A program made the translations under genes and the position numbers. Shown one piece after another: positions 26,306 through 35,752 of a stretch of DNA of 64,000 bases. Numbering within the stretch: the stretch's first letter is position 1; each line of letters opens with the position of its first letter. Below the pieces are notes generated by a model. That model saw nothing but the letters and a program-made list of their open reading frames with translations. It searched no databases and had not been told where the DNA came from. Source of the stretch: Anaerolineales bacterium (GTDB lineage Bacteria > Chloroflexota > Anaerolineae > Anaerolineales > Villigracilaceae); the NCBI GenBank assembly GCA_015075725.1, contig JABTTV010000001.1, forward strand, positions 1,674,001 through 1,738,000. The letters run 5' to 3'.

Positions 26306-27025
26306 ATGGATTCGCGCACAACAAAACGGTTGATCGAGTTGAACCGGGACTTCTACGAACAGTTTGCCGGATCCTTTTCCGCCACACGTCAGCGATTGCA
26401 GCATGGCGTAAGGAAGATCTTAGATTCGATTGGAGAGGATGACTCCGTTCTCGACCTGGGATGCGGCAACGGATTGTTCCTGCGCGAACTGCACAAACGT
26501 GGTCATCGAGCATCGCTTCTCGGCGCGGACTTCAGCCTGCCCCTGCTTCGAGAAGCCGAATCCACGCCGGGAGTTGGGTTCAAAGCCGTCGATCTTGCGC
26601 AGCTATCATTAACCACTGATCAGTTATCAGTAGATGGCGGTTGGGATGTGATCACGATGTTCGCAACCCTGCATCATATTCCGGCGAATGAAATCCGCCT
26701 GGATATTTTGCGCACGGTGAAAACGCTTTTGAAACCGGATGGTAGATTCATCCTCTCGAACTGGCAGTTCTTGAACAGCGAGAAGTTGAAGTCGAGAATC
26801 CAGCCGTGGAGCCGGGTGGGGTTATCCGATGAAGATGTGGATTCAGGCGATTATCTGCTTGATTGGCGCGGGGGCGGGGGAGGGGGCTTGCGGTATGCGC
26901 ATCAATTTTCAGCGGAGGAACTGCTTGGGCTGGCGAATCAAGTTCAAATGAAGGTCGAGGCGGGGTTTTATTCCGATGGAGAAAACGGCCGGCTGGGGTT
27001 GTATCAAATCTGGATTCACAAATGA
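26306..27025 (+). CDS. SAM-dependent methyltransferase, Trm9/ALKBH8-like
   Basis: 239 aa. SAM-binding motif I is VLDLGCGNGLFL, motif II LLGADFS, and motif IV/post I WDVITMFATLHHIP. Outside the generic Rossmann part, GDYLLDWR followed by LRYAHQFSAEELLGL resembles the substrate region of Trm9-type tRNA methyltransferases, which turn cm5U34 into mcm5U34. With elp3 two genes away this is suggestive but not proof; a small-molecule methyltransferase remains possible. The stop directly abuts the stop of the converging sensor gene. Confidence 0.8.
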   Translation: MDSRTTKRLIELNRDFYEQFAGSFSATRQRLQHGVRKILDSIGEDDSVLDLGCGNGLFLRELHKRGHRASLLGADFSLPLLREAESTPGVGFKAVDLAQLSLTTDQLSVDGGWDVITMFATLHHIPANEIRLDILRTVKTLLKPDGRFILSNWQFLNSEKLKSRIQPWSRVGLSDEDVDSGDYLLDWRGGGGGGLRYAHQFSAEELLGLANQVQMKVEAGFYSDGENGRLGLYQIWIHK

Positions 27026-30000
27026 TTATTCGCAAACGAAGACGCGGTTGCGCCCGGAGCTTTTCGCCTGATAAAGTGCGGCATCTGCCCGTTCGATGAG
27101 GGTATTCAGAGTATCGGAATGTTTTGCCTCGCTTACGCCGATGCTGGAAGTGATGGATAAGTCGCCAATTTCTGTTTGGAAGGGTTTTATCGCGATCCCC
27201 AGACAAAGGCGTTCGGCGATCATGCGGGCGGCTTCGAGGTTTGTCTCGGTCAGGAGTATGACAAATTCTTCGCCGCCATACCTTCCGACCAGGTCCGTCG
27301 TGCGGGAATTTTTGAGACAATGCTGAGCCAGTTGATGAAGGACCTGGTCGCCTGTGGCGTGCCCATACCGGTCGTTGACATTCTTAAAGCGGTCGATGTC
27401 GAGCATCATGGCGCTGAACGGGCGGTCGATGCGGCGCGAACGCTGGAATTCGAATTCCCCCAGTTGGTATAAGCCGCGCCGGTTGTACAACCCGGTCAAT
27501 GGATCGGTGATCGCCTGGGTTTGCGTCTCTTGATGGATGCGCGCGTTTTCGAGAACAATCGCCACCTGGCTTGCATAGGTGGCAGCCAGGTCGGCATCCT
27601 TGTCTGTAAACCTGTCCGGTTCCTTGCTGTCTATGGCAAGCAAACCGATGGTTTTATTTTGAGCAATGAGCGGAACGCCCAGCCATGAACGAATATGGGC
27701 GTTTTGTTTTTCGCGGAACGCCGGATACTTCGACGGCGCGTCTCCGATGATGTGCGGTCTCCCAGTCTGGATGACAATGGAATTGGGATTATCGCCCGGT
27801 ATGGGGAAACGCATCTCGAGCACTTCCTTGAGCATTTGGAAACCGCTTCCTCCGATGATCTTCAATTGACTTCCATCCTCTTCCAGCAGCTGGACCGAGG
27901 CGCTATCGTAGGTGATGACCCGGTTCAGGTGTTCGAGGATGTGTGAGACGGTCTGGTCCAGTTCAAGTTTTTCGACGATGGCAAGGCCCGCTTTGCGCAA
28001 GGTCTCGGATGTTTCGGCGCGGCGCTTCGCCTCTTCCACCGCCTGGAATTTTTCCAGCGCGAGGGCGATCAATGCCGCCGCCTGTTCGCTGATGCCGATC
28101 TCTTCCTTTTTGAATTCGTGATGCTTGTTGAAGGCAAGGATGACCGCCCCCAGGTTCTTTTTAGCCGCTTTCAGGGGCAGCACAAGGACGGACTTGGCTG
28201 GAAATTGGTGGATGATCTCCGGGTCGGCGTACGATGTGTTCGCTGTATCCTCCACGACCAGCGTTCGGTCAAGTTCCAGAGCCGATTGGGTAAAAGTAAC
28301 TTCGCCGGTCTTTGGTTTATAGGTTGCGTATATATCCTTTGGCGGGCCATACGCGGCGATCGGGACCGGAACTTTATTCTCCTCGTCCCATAAAGTCATA
28401 AAACAGCCGTCCGCGTCGATCAGTTTACCAAGACGGTCCACGACGACCTGCGCGAGGTCTTTGACCGCTTCGGCTTGAAGCGAAACTTCCACGATATTGT
28501 GCAGCAGGCTCAACGTATGCTGGCGGCGGATGACCTTTTGCTCGGCACGAGCGCGCGTCTCGGCGGACCCGAAGATGCCGGCCGCAGCATGGAAGGCTTC
28601 CAGCTCAGTGGTCGTCCATTCGCGTTCCGCGCGGCTCTCATCGAACATCAGGAATCCCCACCATTGGGTTTGCGCGAAAATCGGGATGGCAACGACAGAA
28701 AGACTGCCCAACGGCTTGAAAAATTGCCGCTCTTCAACCGGAAAATTTCTTACCAAACCGTGGATCACCTCTCCATTGGAAAGGGACTTTTCCCACCTGC
28801 CAAAGCCGGCTTTCCGCAATGGGACATGCTGCAAAGCGGGATTCCGAATCTGCGGCTCGGTCCCGGGCGCGGTCCATTCATAACACAGGCTTGAATGAAT
28901 CACCCTGTCATCATCCGTGTAATTCACCACCACAAAAACGCGGCTCGCATCGGCAGCCTGACCGAGCTTCTCCAACACCTCCGGAATGTTCTGCTCCCAG
29001 GCGGAAGCCTTCAAAAACCGTTCCGCCGCAAAACTGATGGCAGACATGATCGACTCGCGGCGGGAAAGCGCAAATTCCACCTCCTTGCGACGTGTGACGT
29101 CATGCAGGATGACCATCTGGTCCGTGCCGTTTTGTGATCCGGAAGTCTGCAAGGCTTGGAGGGGGGAAACGGTCGCTTCGTAGACTTTGAGCTGATCGCC
29201 ATCCATGACCTTGATCTCAGCCCGGTGCTCGCCCGCTCCCAGGTGCGGAAGCAGGCCTTCGTGGAATTTCCTTGCGACATGCGCGAACGGCTGGCCGATA
29301 ACTTCATGTTCGTTGCGATTGACCAATTTCTCCGCCGTCGGGTTGAGATAGAGGATGCGCTGCTGGGCGTTCAGTACGATCACGCCGTCCTTCATGTTCT
29401 TGATGACGCTGATGTGTTCGGGCGGCAGGACTTCAAGCAGGCGGTATTTGCGGATTGCCCAGAACAGTCCCAGCGCGGTCGGCAGGAAGAACAGGGTTGC
29501 AAGATCAAGGTTGGGGACGGGTCCGATGCCAACGACATAGATCACGCTCCCGATGAATGGGCTGGCAATGCTCAAGATAACGAAACTGAGCTGCGCGCGG
29601 TAGATTCCCGGTCGCTGGATCAGTTCGACGATTAACAGGACGGCGGTCACAACTACCAGTGTATAAGAATAGATCGTGTGAACCCAAAAAACCGGTCCGT
29701 ATTGAAGCGAGAGCAGCAGCAGGCCTTGATTTTCCGCCAATCCCCTTACTTTCCACATCAGGCTGTGATTGCCGCTTGTCCAAACGAGGATGAGCGTCAG
29801 GATGGGGATCGTCCAGAACAGAATCCGGTTTCGCCGCGTAAGCAGGTGATTGTTGCCCGTATATTCGAACGCGAAGAACAGCATGTACACGGGAGCCATG
29901 ACGATGCCGATGTATTCGATCTGTACGAAGAACAGTTTTATGGGAACGTAGGGGAAGATAATCTCAAGGCCGTACGCGAACGCCCAGATAGACATGCCGA

Positions 30001-30130
30001 CCATGGCCCAGGCGAATGGCGTGACTGCCACCGCGGGTCTTCTGCGCCATGCATACAACCCCAACAAGGCATATGGGACGGCTGCTACAATGTAGATGAG
30101 AGGGATATAAATATCAGGACGTGCGAACAT
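27026..30130 (-). CDS. Membrane-bound GAF/PAS sensor diguanylate cyclase
   Basis: 1034 aa. N-terminal seven-helix region (about residues 8-225) of the histidine-kinase 7TM type, then a PAS domain (NMKDGVIVLNAQQRILYLN), three GAF-like domains, and a C-terminal GGDEF domain (DPLTGLYNRRGLYQ, MMLDIDRFKNVND, RYGGEEF). The active loop GGEEF is catalytically competent. RTTD lies five residues before it, the I-site spacing for product inhibition by c-di-GMP. It should make c-di-GMP in response to a membrane or cytosolic cue. Confidence 0.93.
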   Translation of the reverse strand: MFARPDIYIPLIYIVAAVPYALLGLYAWRRRPAVAVTPFAWAMVGMSIWAFAYGLEIIFPYVPIKLFFVQIEYIGIVMAPVYMLFFAFEYTGNNHLLTRRNRILFWTIPILTLILVWTSGNHSLMWKVRGLAENQGLLLLSLQYGPVFWVHTIYSYTLVVVTAVLLIVELIQRPGIYRAQLSFVILSIASPFIGSVIYVVGIGPVPNLDLATLFFLPTALGLFWAIRKYRLLEVLPPEHISVIKNMKDGVIVLNAQQRILYLNPTAEKLVNRNEHEVIGQPFAHVARKFHEGLLPHLGAGEHRAEIKVMDGDQLKVYEATVSPLQALQTSGSQNGTDQMVILHDVTRRKEVEFALSRRESIMSAISFAAERFLKASAWEQNIPEVLEKLGQAADASRVFVVVNYTDDDRVIHSSLCYEWTAPGTEPQIRNPALQHVPLRKAGFGRWEKSLSNGEVIHGLVRNFPVEERQFFKPLGSLSVVAIPIFAQTQWWGFLMFDESRAEREWTTTELEAFHAAAGIFGSAETRARAEQKVIRRQHTLSLLHNIVEVSLQAEAVKDLAQVVVDRLGKLIDADGCFMTLWDEENKVPVPIAAYGPPKDIYATYKPKTGEVTFTQSALELDRTLVVEDTANTSYADPEIIHQFPAKSVLVLPLKAAKKNLGAVILAFNKHHEFKKEEIGISEQAAALIALALEKFQAVEEAKRRAETSETLRKAGLAIVEKLELDQTVSHILEHLNRVITYDSASVQLLEEDGSQLKIIGGSGFQMLKEVLEMRFPIPGDNPNSIVIQTGRPHIIGDAPSKYPAFREKQNAHIRSWLGVPLIAQNKTIGLLAIDSKEPDRFTDKDADLAATYASQVAIVLENARIHQETQTQAITDPLTGLYNRRGLYQLGEFEFQRSRRIDRPFSAMMLDIDRFKNVNDRYGHATGDQVLHQLAQHCLKNSRTTDLVGRYGGEEFVILLTETNLEAARMIAERLCLGIAIKPFQTEIGDLSITSSIGVSEAKHSDTLNTLIERADAALYQAKSSGRNRVFVCE

Positions 30131-30257
30131 GCATTGTTATTGATAAATTGTATGCAGTTCGAGGATCAATTTCATTGCAATTCTGTCATAATGCATCCAA
30201 ACTCTCAAATTTGTAAACGTCGATAGTACGGTGAGCCTTGCATTTTTCCTGGTGGGG

Positions 30258-31241
30258 TTATATCAGCACTTTCTGCGGCGTGGCGATGTACTGCCACCAG
30301 TTGTTGTGGATGCCGTTCCTTCGCCCGGCGGCGCGCGGGATGTGGTTGAACCACCATTTGTGATGGGCACGGATCTCGCCGCTGCCCCATTCGCTTGAGT
30401 CCACGGTGCGGATATCGCCCTTGAAGTTCGGGAAGTTCAACAGCCAATCGTAACATTCGCTTTGGACCGGGGTGTTGTTGCCCCAGTCGTAATCCGACTG
30501 GCTGTTCGGCGCGAAGTGAATGTTGCCGCAGGCAGCTTTGCCGCGGGATGTCTTATCGTAACGGATGAAACGCTTCCAAAGATTTGCGTCGCCGGTTGTT
30601 TTGCCGAACGTCTTCTCCATGATGGCCTCGGCGCGATGGCCATAGGACTCGTGCATTTCGCCGACACCGCGCTCGTACGAGAATCCCATGATCACAAAGC
30701 GGCGTTTGCTCGCGGACGTATTCGCCAGCGGGGGCGCGTTGCACCAGAATGCGCCGGGACCGGCCATGATGGATTCGTAAAACCCGGCATGGGGAAAGCC
30801 GAAGATCCATACTTCGTCGACCTCGTTGCGCGCCACGCGCTGGAGGATGTTGAATTTGTTGACGATGGCGGCATAGTTGACTTCCTGCGGCATGTGCGGC
30901 TGGGATGCGCCGGTCAGTACGTCGTAAATGGTCTTCGATGTGTACCGGAAGCCGTCCGTCTTGGCGGGAAATTCGTTCACATCCACGCGCTGGGCGATCT
31001 CGTAACGCACCATTCCCTTGCTTGTTTCCAGAATGTCCGCGATGAAACCCGTCACAAGGTCGGTTGTGTTATTCCACTTCAACTTTTGGGAGAGTTTTAC
31101 GTTCGTCGCCGTATCCATGACCGGATCATAGACGATCAACAGCACCTTGCTCCGGGTGATCTGGGCGGGCTCGGTGGTGCTGTCTTTGGGGTAGGGGGCG
31201 GGGCGGAAGAGGTTGATGAGGGTTGTCAAGAGATCGGGCAT
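30258..31241 (-). CDS. Conserved protein of unknown function
   Basis: 327 aa, no signal peptide or helix beyond a weakly hydrophobic start. Recognisable strings are VLLIVYDPVMD, YEIAQRVDVNEFPAKTDGF, DEVWIFGFPHAGFYES, GHRAEAIMEKTFG, CGNIHFAPNS and HHKWWFNHIP. Similar layouts occur in Chloroflexota and actinobacterial proteins with no known activity; the conserved His/Asp residues suggest an enzyme or binding protein. It follows the PP2C-like gene with a 16-nt gap. Confidence 0.8.
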   Translation of the reverse strand: MPDLLTTLINLFRPAPYPKDSTTEPAQITRSKVLLIVYDPVMDTATNVKLSQKLKWNNTTDLVTGFIADILETSKGMVRYEIAQRVDVNEFPAKTDGFRYTSKTIYDVLTGASQPHMPQEVNYAAIVNKFNILQRVARNEVDEVWIFGFPHAGFYESIMAGPGAFWCNAPPLANTSASKRRFVIMGFSYERGVGEMHESYGHRAEAIMEKTFGKTTGDANLWKRFIRYDKTSRGKAACGNIHFAPNSQSDYDWGNNTPVQSECYDWLLNFPNFKGDIRTVDSSEWGSGEIRAHHKWWFNHIPRAAGRRNGIHNNWWQYIATPQKVLI

Positions 31242-31257
31242 GAGAGTTCTCCTCGCT

Positions 31258-33648
31258 TCAAGGCATGTTGACGGCGAAATAAACCTGGCCGTCCACTGCT
31301 AGATACAACACATGATCGGGGCTGACGGCTACGGCGGCCGCCGGGGCTGGGGGAATGGGATTCCCGCTTCCCGCCTTCGGTTGGAACTGGTTCTGCAGCT
31401 CGAGCGTGCGCGGCGCGAAACGCATGACGTTCTGCCCCTCTGAATCCAGCAACAGAATGGAAGGATCGGGCGGGGCGGCGAAGATGATCTGGGTAAAGTG
31501 GGCGGCGGCGAACAAATCCATATCCGCATAAGCGGGGAAGGGATTGATCCGATTGAGCGGGTCTTCGCATTTCGAGGCGCTTGCATTCACGCGGCTGAAA
31601 TTGCACCTGGAGATGCGTCCGTCGGCGTGCAGGAGATACATCTCATCGCCGGAGACGAGGAAATCGATCACATCCTGCGTGGGGGTTTGTTGACCGAAGA
31701 AGAAGTACGGCCGATCCACGAAAGCGGCTTCCTTGCCGGGGTAGACCCACACGGCGCGGGCGGGTGCATCCAGAACATAAAGATTTCCAGCATCGAGAAT
31801 GAAGCTCGTGATGCGAGACCAGTTCGTGTCGGGCGCGGGCAGGAGTCCGGTCTGCGGCGTTCCCCCGGGCCTGCAATAGACTAAATTGCCGACCGCGTCG
31901 ATCCCAAGGACCGATGCGCCGTAGATATTTGTGATGGGCAGGGCAAGGATATCCACCAAAGGACCGGCATTGTTATTGACGCCGGGCTTGCAATCGAAAG
32001 TCCTATCCAGTTCGAAGCCCCCGTTACCGGATGGAAGAGCCCGCAGGATTTCGCCATTGGCGGCGTTGAGCATGTAAATGTCGTTCTCGGTTGCGGCCAT
32101 ACGGCTGATGTCGATACCCGGTTTCGAGCCGAAGGCGGGATTGAACTGCATGCGCACGATCCCAAGCAGCGAGTCGTGATTTGCCTGCGCCTCTTCCCGC
32201 AGGGCGATGGTATCGCTGGTGACGTTGTGCGCCTCGGCCCGTTCGACGTTCAGCAATACATTTTCCCAGGCGATGCGCTGCTCAACCGGATTCGTGAGGG
32301 CGAGCGCCTGCGTTTTCAACTGCAATGCCTGGTTGTAATAGACATCGTATTGTTCGTTGCGTCCGTAGCGCATATAGACGACCACGGCGATGGTCACCAC
32401 GATCAATGGAATCAGGATGGCGAGGAAGCCCATCAATGCGCCGGGAGAAACCGAAGGCGCATCCGGCGATTCAGAGGCGGGCAAAAGGCGCGGAAGGAAA
32501 TTCCGAATTCGTTCTCCGAGGGTCGCGCTTCCGTGCCGGACTCCCTGCATGACGTTGACAATGGCTTTGGCGGCTTGTTTTGCCTGCGGCGACGGTTCGC
32601 GCGGTTCGGGGGGAATCTCGATTTTTGGAATCTGCTCAACCGCAGGCTCAGGCGGAGCGGGAACTTCGCGCTCAGCATTTCCTTCCTCGGCCGGTTGCGG
32701 TTTCGCGCGCGGAATGGAAGCCGGAAATTCGCGCGGTGCGGTCTTATGTGGAAGGTGCGCAAGCGGATCTGCGGCTGGTTTTGAAATGGGAAGCGCTTCT
32801 TCCTTTTGCGGGGGAATCGAGTATGCCGAGGGTTGAAGTAGATGCGCTTCGGGCGTGGATTCAGATTCTTGAATGGCTGGCAACTCGGAGTTTGTGTCTG
32901 GGGCAGGCTGGGATTCAGGAAGAGGCTCGGGCGGTTCGTCCACTTGCGGCGTGGTATCCGTCCCTGTTTTGAAGAAATTGATCGAACCGTTGCCTGCAAC
33001 GATTTGGATCAATACCGCGTTCAAGTCTTCGGTGGTGAGCGACGTCAAACGGCGGCGCATGGCTTCGAAGGATGAAGATTGCGTGCTTTCGAGCGGAGTG
33101 CTCCACGCATTGGGCAGGCGCCCGCAAAAAAGCAGGAGATCGTTTGCAGCCAGGTCTGCCTGCGCATAATGGATGTTGACCGCCTGGCTCGAACCCAAAC
33201 CCTTGCCTGAGATCGAAGGCTCGAAGGTGTGACGCGAACCGTCCGCGCCGAACCAATAGGCATGCATGGGTCCGTTGATCGAAAAGATGCATTGCGATTC
33301 GCGCAGGACGGCGAGGACCATCCATGCCAGCGTATATTGTCCGCGCCCGCTGGTGGACATGTTACGGTCGAGAAGGGTCTTGTTCAAGGAATCGGCGGCG
33401 GCGCGCAAGGCGCTCGTCACCGCGCGCGGCGTTTGATAAAAGACATCCGCGACGTCTTCGGCAAGTTTGCGATATTCGCTTGTGCTGATGGCGGCGTTGC
33501 CTGCCAGTAAAAGATAGACGATCAGGCGATCCTGTTCGCGCCCGCGCGCGGCCGTCTTGGGCGGATGAACCGCCAGCACGCCGGGCATCTCGCCCGGCTC
33601 CTGGCCCTGAATGCGGTATAGTGCTGAGAGGTTAATGTCGAGGGGCAT
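31258..33648 (-). CDS. PP2C-like domain, transmembrane helix and propeller-like C-terminus
   Basis: 796 aa. Residues 1-225 resemble a PP2C-type phosphatase fold (RQ..DRLIVYLLL, a helix pair, QYTLAWMVLAVLRESQCIFSINGPMHAYWF split, ANDLLLFCG..), but the metal-binding GD motif reads GP, so activity is doubtful. A long Pro/Glu-rich linker (230-390) leads to one helix (MGFLAILIPLIVVTIAVVVYM) and an outside part of repeated beta units (IDISRMAATENDIYMLN, FDCKPGV, ITSFILDAGNLYVLDAP, DFLVSGDEMYLLHADG) that look like a beta-propeller. It may sense outside ligands. Assignment of both ends is by pattern only. Confidence 0.7.
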   Translation of the reverse strand: MPLDINLSALYRIQGQEPGEMPGVLAVHPPKTAARGREQDRLIVYLLLAGNAAISTSEYRKLAEDVADVFYQTPRAVTSALRAAADSLNKTLLDRNMSTSGRGQYTLAWMVLAVLRESQCIFSINGPMHAYWFGADGSRHTFEPSISGKGLGSSQAVNIHYAQADLAANDLLLFCGRLPNAWSTPLESTQSSSFEAMRRRLTSLTTEDLNAVLIQIVAGNGSINFFKTGTDTTPQVDEPPEPLPESQPAPDTNSELPAIQESESTPEAHLLQPSAYSIPPQKEEALPISKPAADPLAHLPHKTAPREFPASIPRAKPQPAEEGNAEREVPAPPEPAVEQIPKIEIPPEPREPSPQAKQAAKAIVNVMQGVRHGSATLGERIRNFLPRLLPASESPDAPSVSPGALMGFLAILIPLIVVTIAVVVYMRYGRNEQYDVYYNQALQLKTQALALTNPVEQRIAWENVLLNVERAEAHNVTSDTIALREEAQANHDSLLGIVRMQFNPAFGSKPGIDISRMAATENDIYMLNAANGEILRALPSGNGGFELDRTFDCKPGVNNNAGPLVDILALPITNIYGASVLGIDAVGNLVYCRPGGTPQTGLLPAPDTNWSRITSFILDAGNLYVLDAPARAVWVYPGKEAAFVDRPYFFFGQQTPTQDVIDFLVSGDEMYLLHADGRISRCNFSRVNASASKCEDPLNRINPFPAYADMDLFAAAHFTQIIFAAPPDPSILLLDSEGQNVMRFAPRTLELQNQFQPKAGSGNPIPPAPAAAVAVSPDHVLYLAVDGQVYFAVNMP

Positions 33649-33700
33649 GTAAGATTATCGCTTAAGTCGCCTTCATTATACTGGTAAAATTTCGACGCCC

Positions 33701-34711
33701 ATGCACTATACCCTTCTAGAAGATTTCTCTCAAATACAGGCGAATGAATGGAACGGGCTTCTCAAAGAGTCCATCAGCAATACGCCTTTTTCCCGGTATG
33801 AATATCAACGTTTGTGGTGGGAACATCGCGGCGGCGGCGAATGGAAGGACGCGCGATTGGTTTTGGTCACTGCGCGCGAAAACGAAAAGCTTATCGGCAT
33901 CGCCCCGCTCTTCATCTCGGAATACGAAAACCAGCCTGCATTGCTGCTCAATGGAAGCATCGAGATATCGGATTATCTGGATTTGATCGTTCGCCCGGAT
34001 GACCACACGCGATTCCTCTCCGGGCTTTTGGATTTTCTCGCCTCAAACCGGATTGATCCCTGGTCCCGTCTCGATTGGTATAACCTCCCCGATGACTCTC
34101 CGACCCTCGCCGCCCTCAAAACGGAGTCAACCACGCGCGGCTGGACCAATCATGAGGAAATCTATCGTCCCACGCCGCGCATCGCCTTGAACGGCGATTT
34201 CGACGAATATCTCTCGCGGATCGAAAAGAAACAGCGACACGAGATCCGCCGCAAAATGCGGCGCGCCGCCGAGTCTGAGTTGAACGTGCGTTTTATCCTT
34301 GTGGATCATTCAGCCGACATCGAACCCGAACTCAACGCCTTCTTCGACTTGATGCTGCATGACCCCAACAAAGCAACCTTTTTGCATCCCGCCATGCGCG
34401 AACAGATGACGGCCGTCCTCCGCGCCGCGCATGAAAATGGCTATCTTTGGCTCGGTTTTCTGGAGATTGGCGGGGTAAAGACAGCCGCTTCTTTGAATTT
34501 CGATTACAACGGAAAATTATGGGGCTACAACTCCGGGGTCAGCCGCGCCCACATGGAACTTTCTCCCGGCTGGGTCTTGCTCGCCCACACGATTCAATGG
34601 TGCTGTGAAAACAAACGCCATGAATTCGATTTCATGCGCGGCGACGAGGAGTACAAATATCGCTTCGGGGGGGTGAACCGCTTCGTGATGCGGGCGAAGG
34701 TGGAGAGGTAG
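33701..34711 (+). CDS. FemAB/CelD-like GNAT acyltransferase
   Basis: 336 aa. The central EKKQRHEIRRKMRRAAE and following GNAT half (LWLGFLEIGGVKTAASLNFDYNGKLWGYNSG split; FDFMRGDEEYKYRFG) match the CelD/BcsL-type GNAT family (GNAT_acetyltransf_6), related to FemABX peptidyl transferases. These often act on exopolysaccharide or peptidoglycan precursors. A TAAAAT ends 10 nt before the ATG with no ribosome site. Specific substrate unknown. Confidence 0.85.
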   Translation: MHYTLLEDFSQIQANEWNGLLKESISNTPFSRYEYQRLWWEHRGGGEWKDARLVLVTARENEKLIGIAPLFISEYENQPALLLNGSIEISDYLDLIVRPDDHTRFLSGLLDFLASNRIDPWSRLDWYNLPDDSPTLAALKTESTTRGWTNHEEIYRPTPRIALNGDFDEYLSRIEKKQRHEIRRKMRRAAESELNVRFILVDHSADIEPELNAFFDLMLHDPNKATFLHPAMREQMTAVLRAAHENGYLWLGFLEIGGVKTAASLNFDYNGKLWGYNSGVSRAHMELSPGWVLLAHTIQWCCENKRHEFDFMRGDEEYKYRFGGVNRFVMRAKVER

Positions 34712-34715
34712 TCCA

Positions 34716-34815
34716 TTAAGGTGCCGCGGGCAAAAACGTGCCTGCAAGTAGGAGAAACACAAGGGTCAACAGGACCTGGGGGATGAGCGCGTAGAAGAAC
34801 GCCCATCCATGGCCG
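34716..34815 (-). pseudogene. Remnant of a duplicated membrane-protein C-terminus
   Basis: The minus strand reads GWAFFYALIPQVLLTLVFLLL then GTFLPAAP and a stop. It parallels the end of the complete gene just upstream (GFFRAFLYASVPQILVIGVFFWFF). Only about 30 codons are left and no start is visible, so this is a decayed tandem duplicate. Confidence 0.55.
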
Positions 34816-34857
34816 ATTTAGGAATACTATGTCGTTTCGTAATTCAGGCCAGGATTG

Positions 34858-35490
34858 CTAAGCCGGAACGATGGTGAAAAACCAAAAGAACACCCCGATC
34901 ACCAGGATCTGGGGGACACTGGCGTAGAGGAACGCCCGAAAAAAACCGATCCTGAGTTCGATCTGATAGACAAACGCTTCGTAGAACGGAATCAGGAGCA
35001 ATGGAATGAAAAACAGGAACGGATTGATCGCCGTAAGCCCGGCTGATAAAAAGGTTAATATCTGGGCGGGCGCCAGCGCGTAGCAGTGCCTGTAGAACGA
35101 GACCTTCAACGATGACCGTTTGACCGGGTTCTTGTTAAGCCACTCGACCCCAACGATGTAAATGAAGGGGATGAGCATCATGTAGAAAGTCACTTGGTAG
35201 ATACGGTTGGAGAGCACTTTTAGAAAATCGTCGGCGGACGAGATGTCGGGGCTGGCGAGGATGAAGATGGTCGTCATGGGCAGGACGGCGGACAACAGCC
35301 ACAGCATCACAGGCGAGAGATATTCGTCGAAACGTTCATCCGGTTTCTTTTCCCACTCTTCATCAATGTATTTCATCGCCCATCTGGGGCGGAACGTGGC
35401 GCGTATCAACGTCTTGGGCAGGAGCAGCAGCCAGACCATCACCTCGTAGACCGCGTCCTCGACCGATTTAAGTAGTTTTGCGAAATCCAT
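34858..35490 (-). CDS. Polytopic membrane protein of unknown function
   Basis: 210 aa from ATG 35490, preceded by GGAGG; an ATG six codons earlier is less well placed. The N-terminus is a soluble amphipathic stretch (MDFAKLLKSVEDAVYEVMVWLLLLPKTLIR split), then about five helices. The arrangement is Yip1/YIPF-like but no diagnostic motif is visible. A decayed copy of its C-terminus lies just downstream. The 262-nt gap upstream (35491-35752) has no gene and holds the inverted repeat at 35635. Confidence 0.75.
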   Translation of the reverse strand: MDFAKLLKSVEDAVYEVMVWLLLLPKTLIRATFRPRWAMKYIDEEWEKKPDERFDEYLSPVMLWLLSAVLPMTTIFILASPDISSADDFLKVLSNRIYQVTFYMMLIPFIYIVGVEWLNKNPVKRSSLKVSFYRHCYALAPAQILTFLSAGLTAINPFLFFIPLLLIPFYEAFVYQIELRIGFFRAFLYASVPQILVIGVFFWFFTIVPA

Positions 35491-35634
35491 AACGCCTCCC
35501 GGCTTCAAAGTTATTATCGATGAGACCTACAACCCGCGATCCGCCTCCGCGTTGTGATTTGCAAGCTCGAGTCTGTGCCCCGTGCAACTGTTGAACTAAA
35601 CAAAGTCGCCACCTCGCGTAAGGCAAGTCGGTCA

Positions 35635-35694
35635 TTAACGCGAAGTCGCAAAGCCGCCGGGAAAAATCTTTGCGTCTTTGCGCCCTCGCGTTAA
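35635..35694. repeat. AACGCxAAG-type inverted repeat
   Basis: TTAACGCGAAGTCGCAAAG on the left and CTTTGCGCCCTCGCGTTAA on the right form a stem of about 19 bp with a few mismatches. Same family as 47520, 51613 and 54303. Confidence 0.75.
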
Positions 35695-35752
35695 GAATCT
35701 CGATCTATCCTTTTGACTGAACAAAGAGTCGCAACATGAGTTTGGATTTTAT

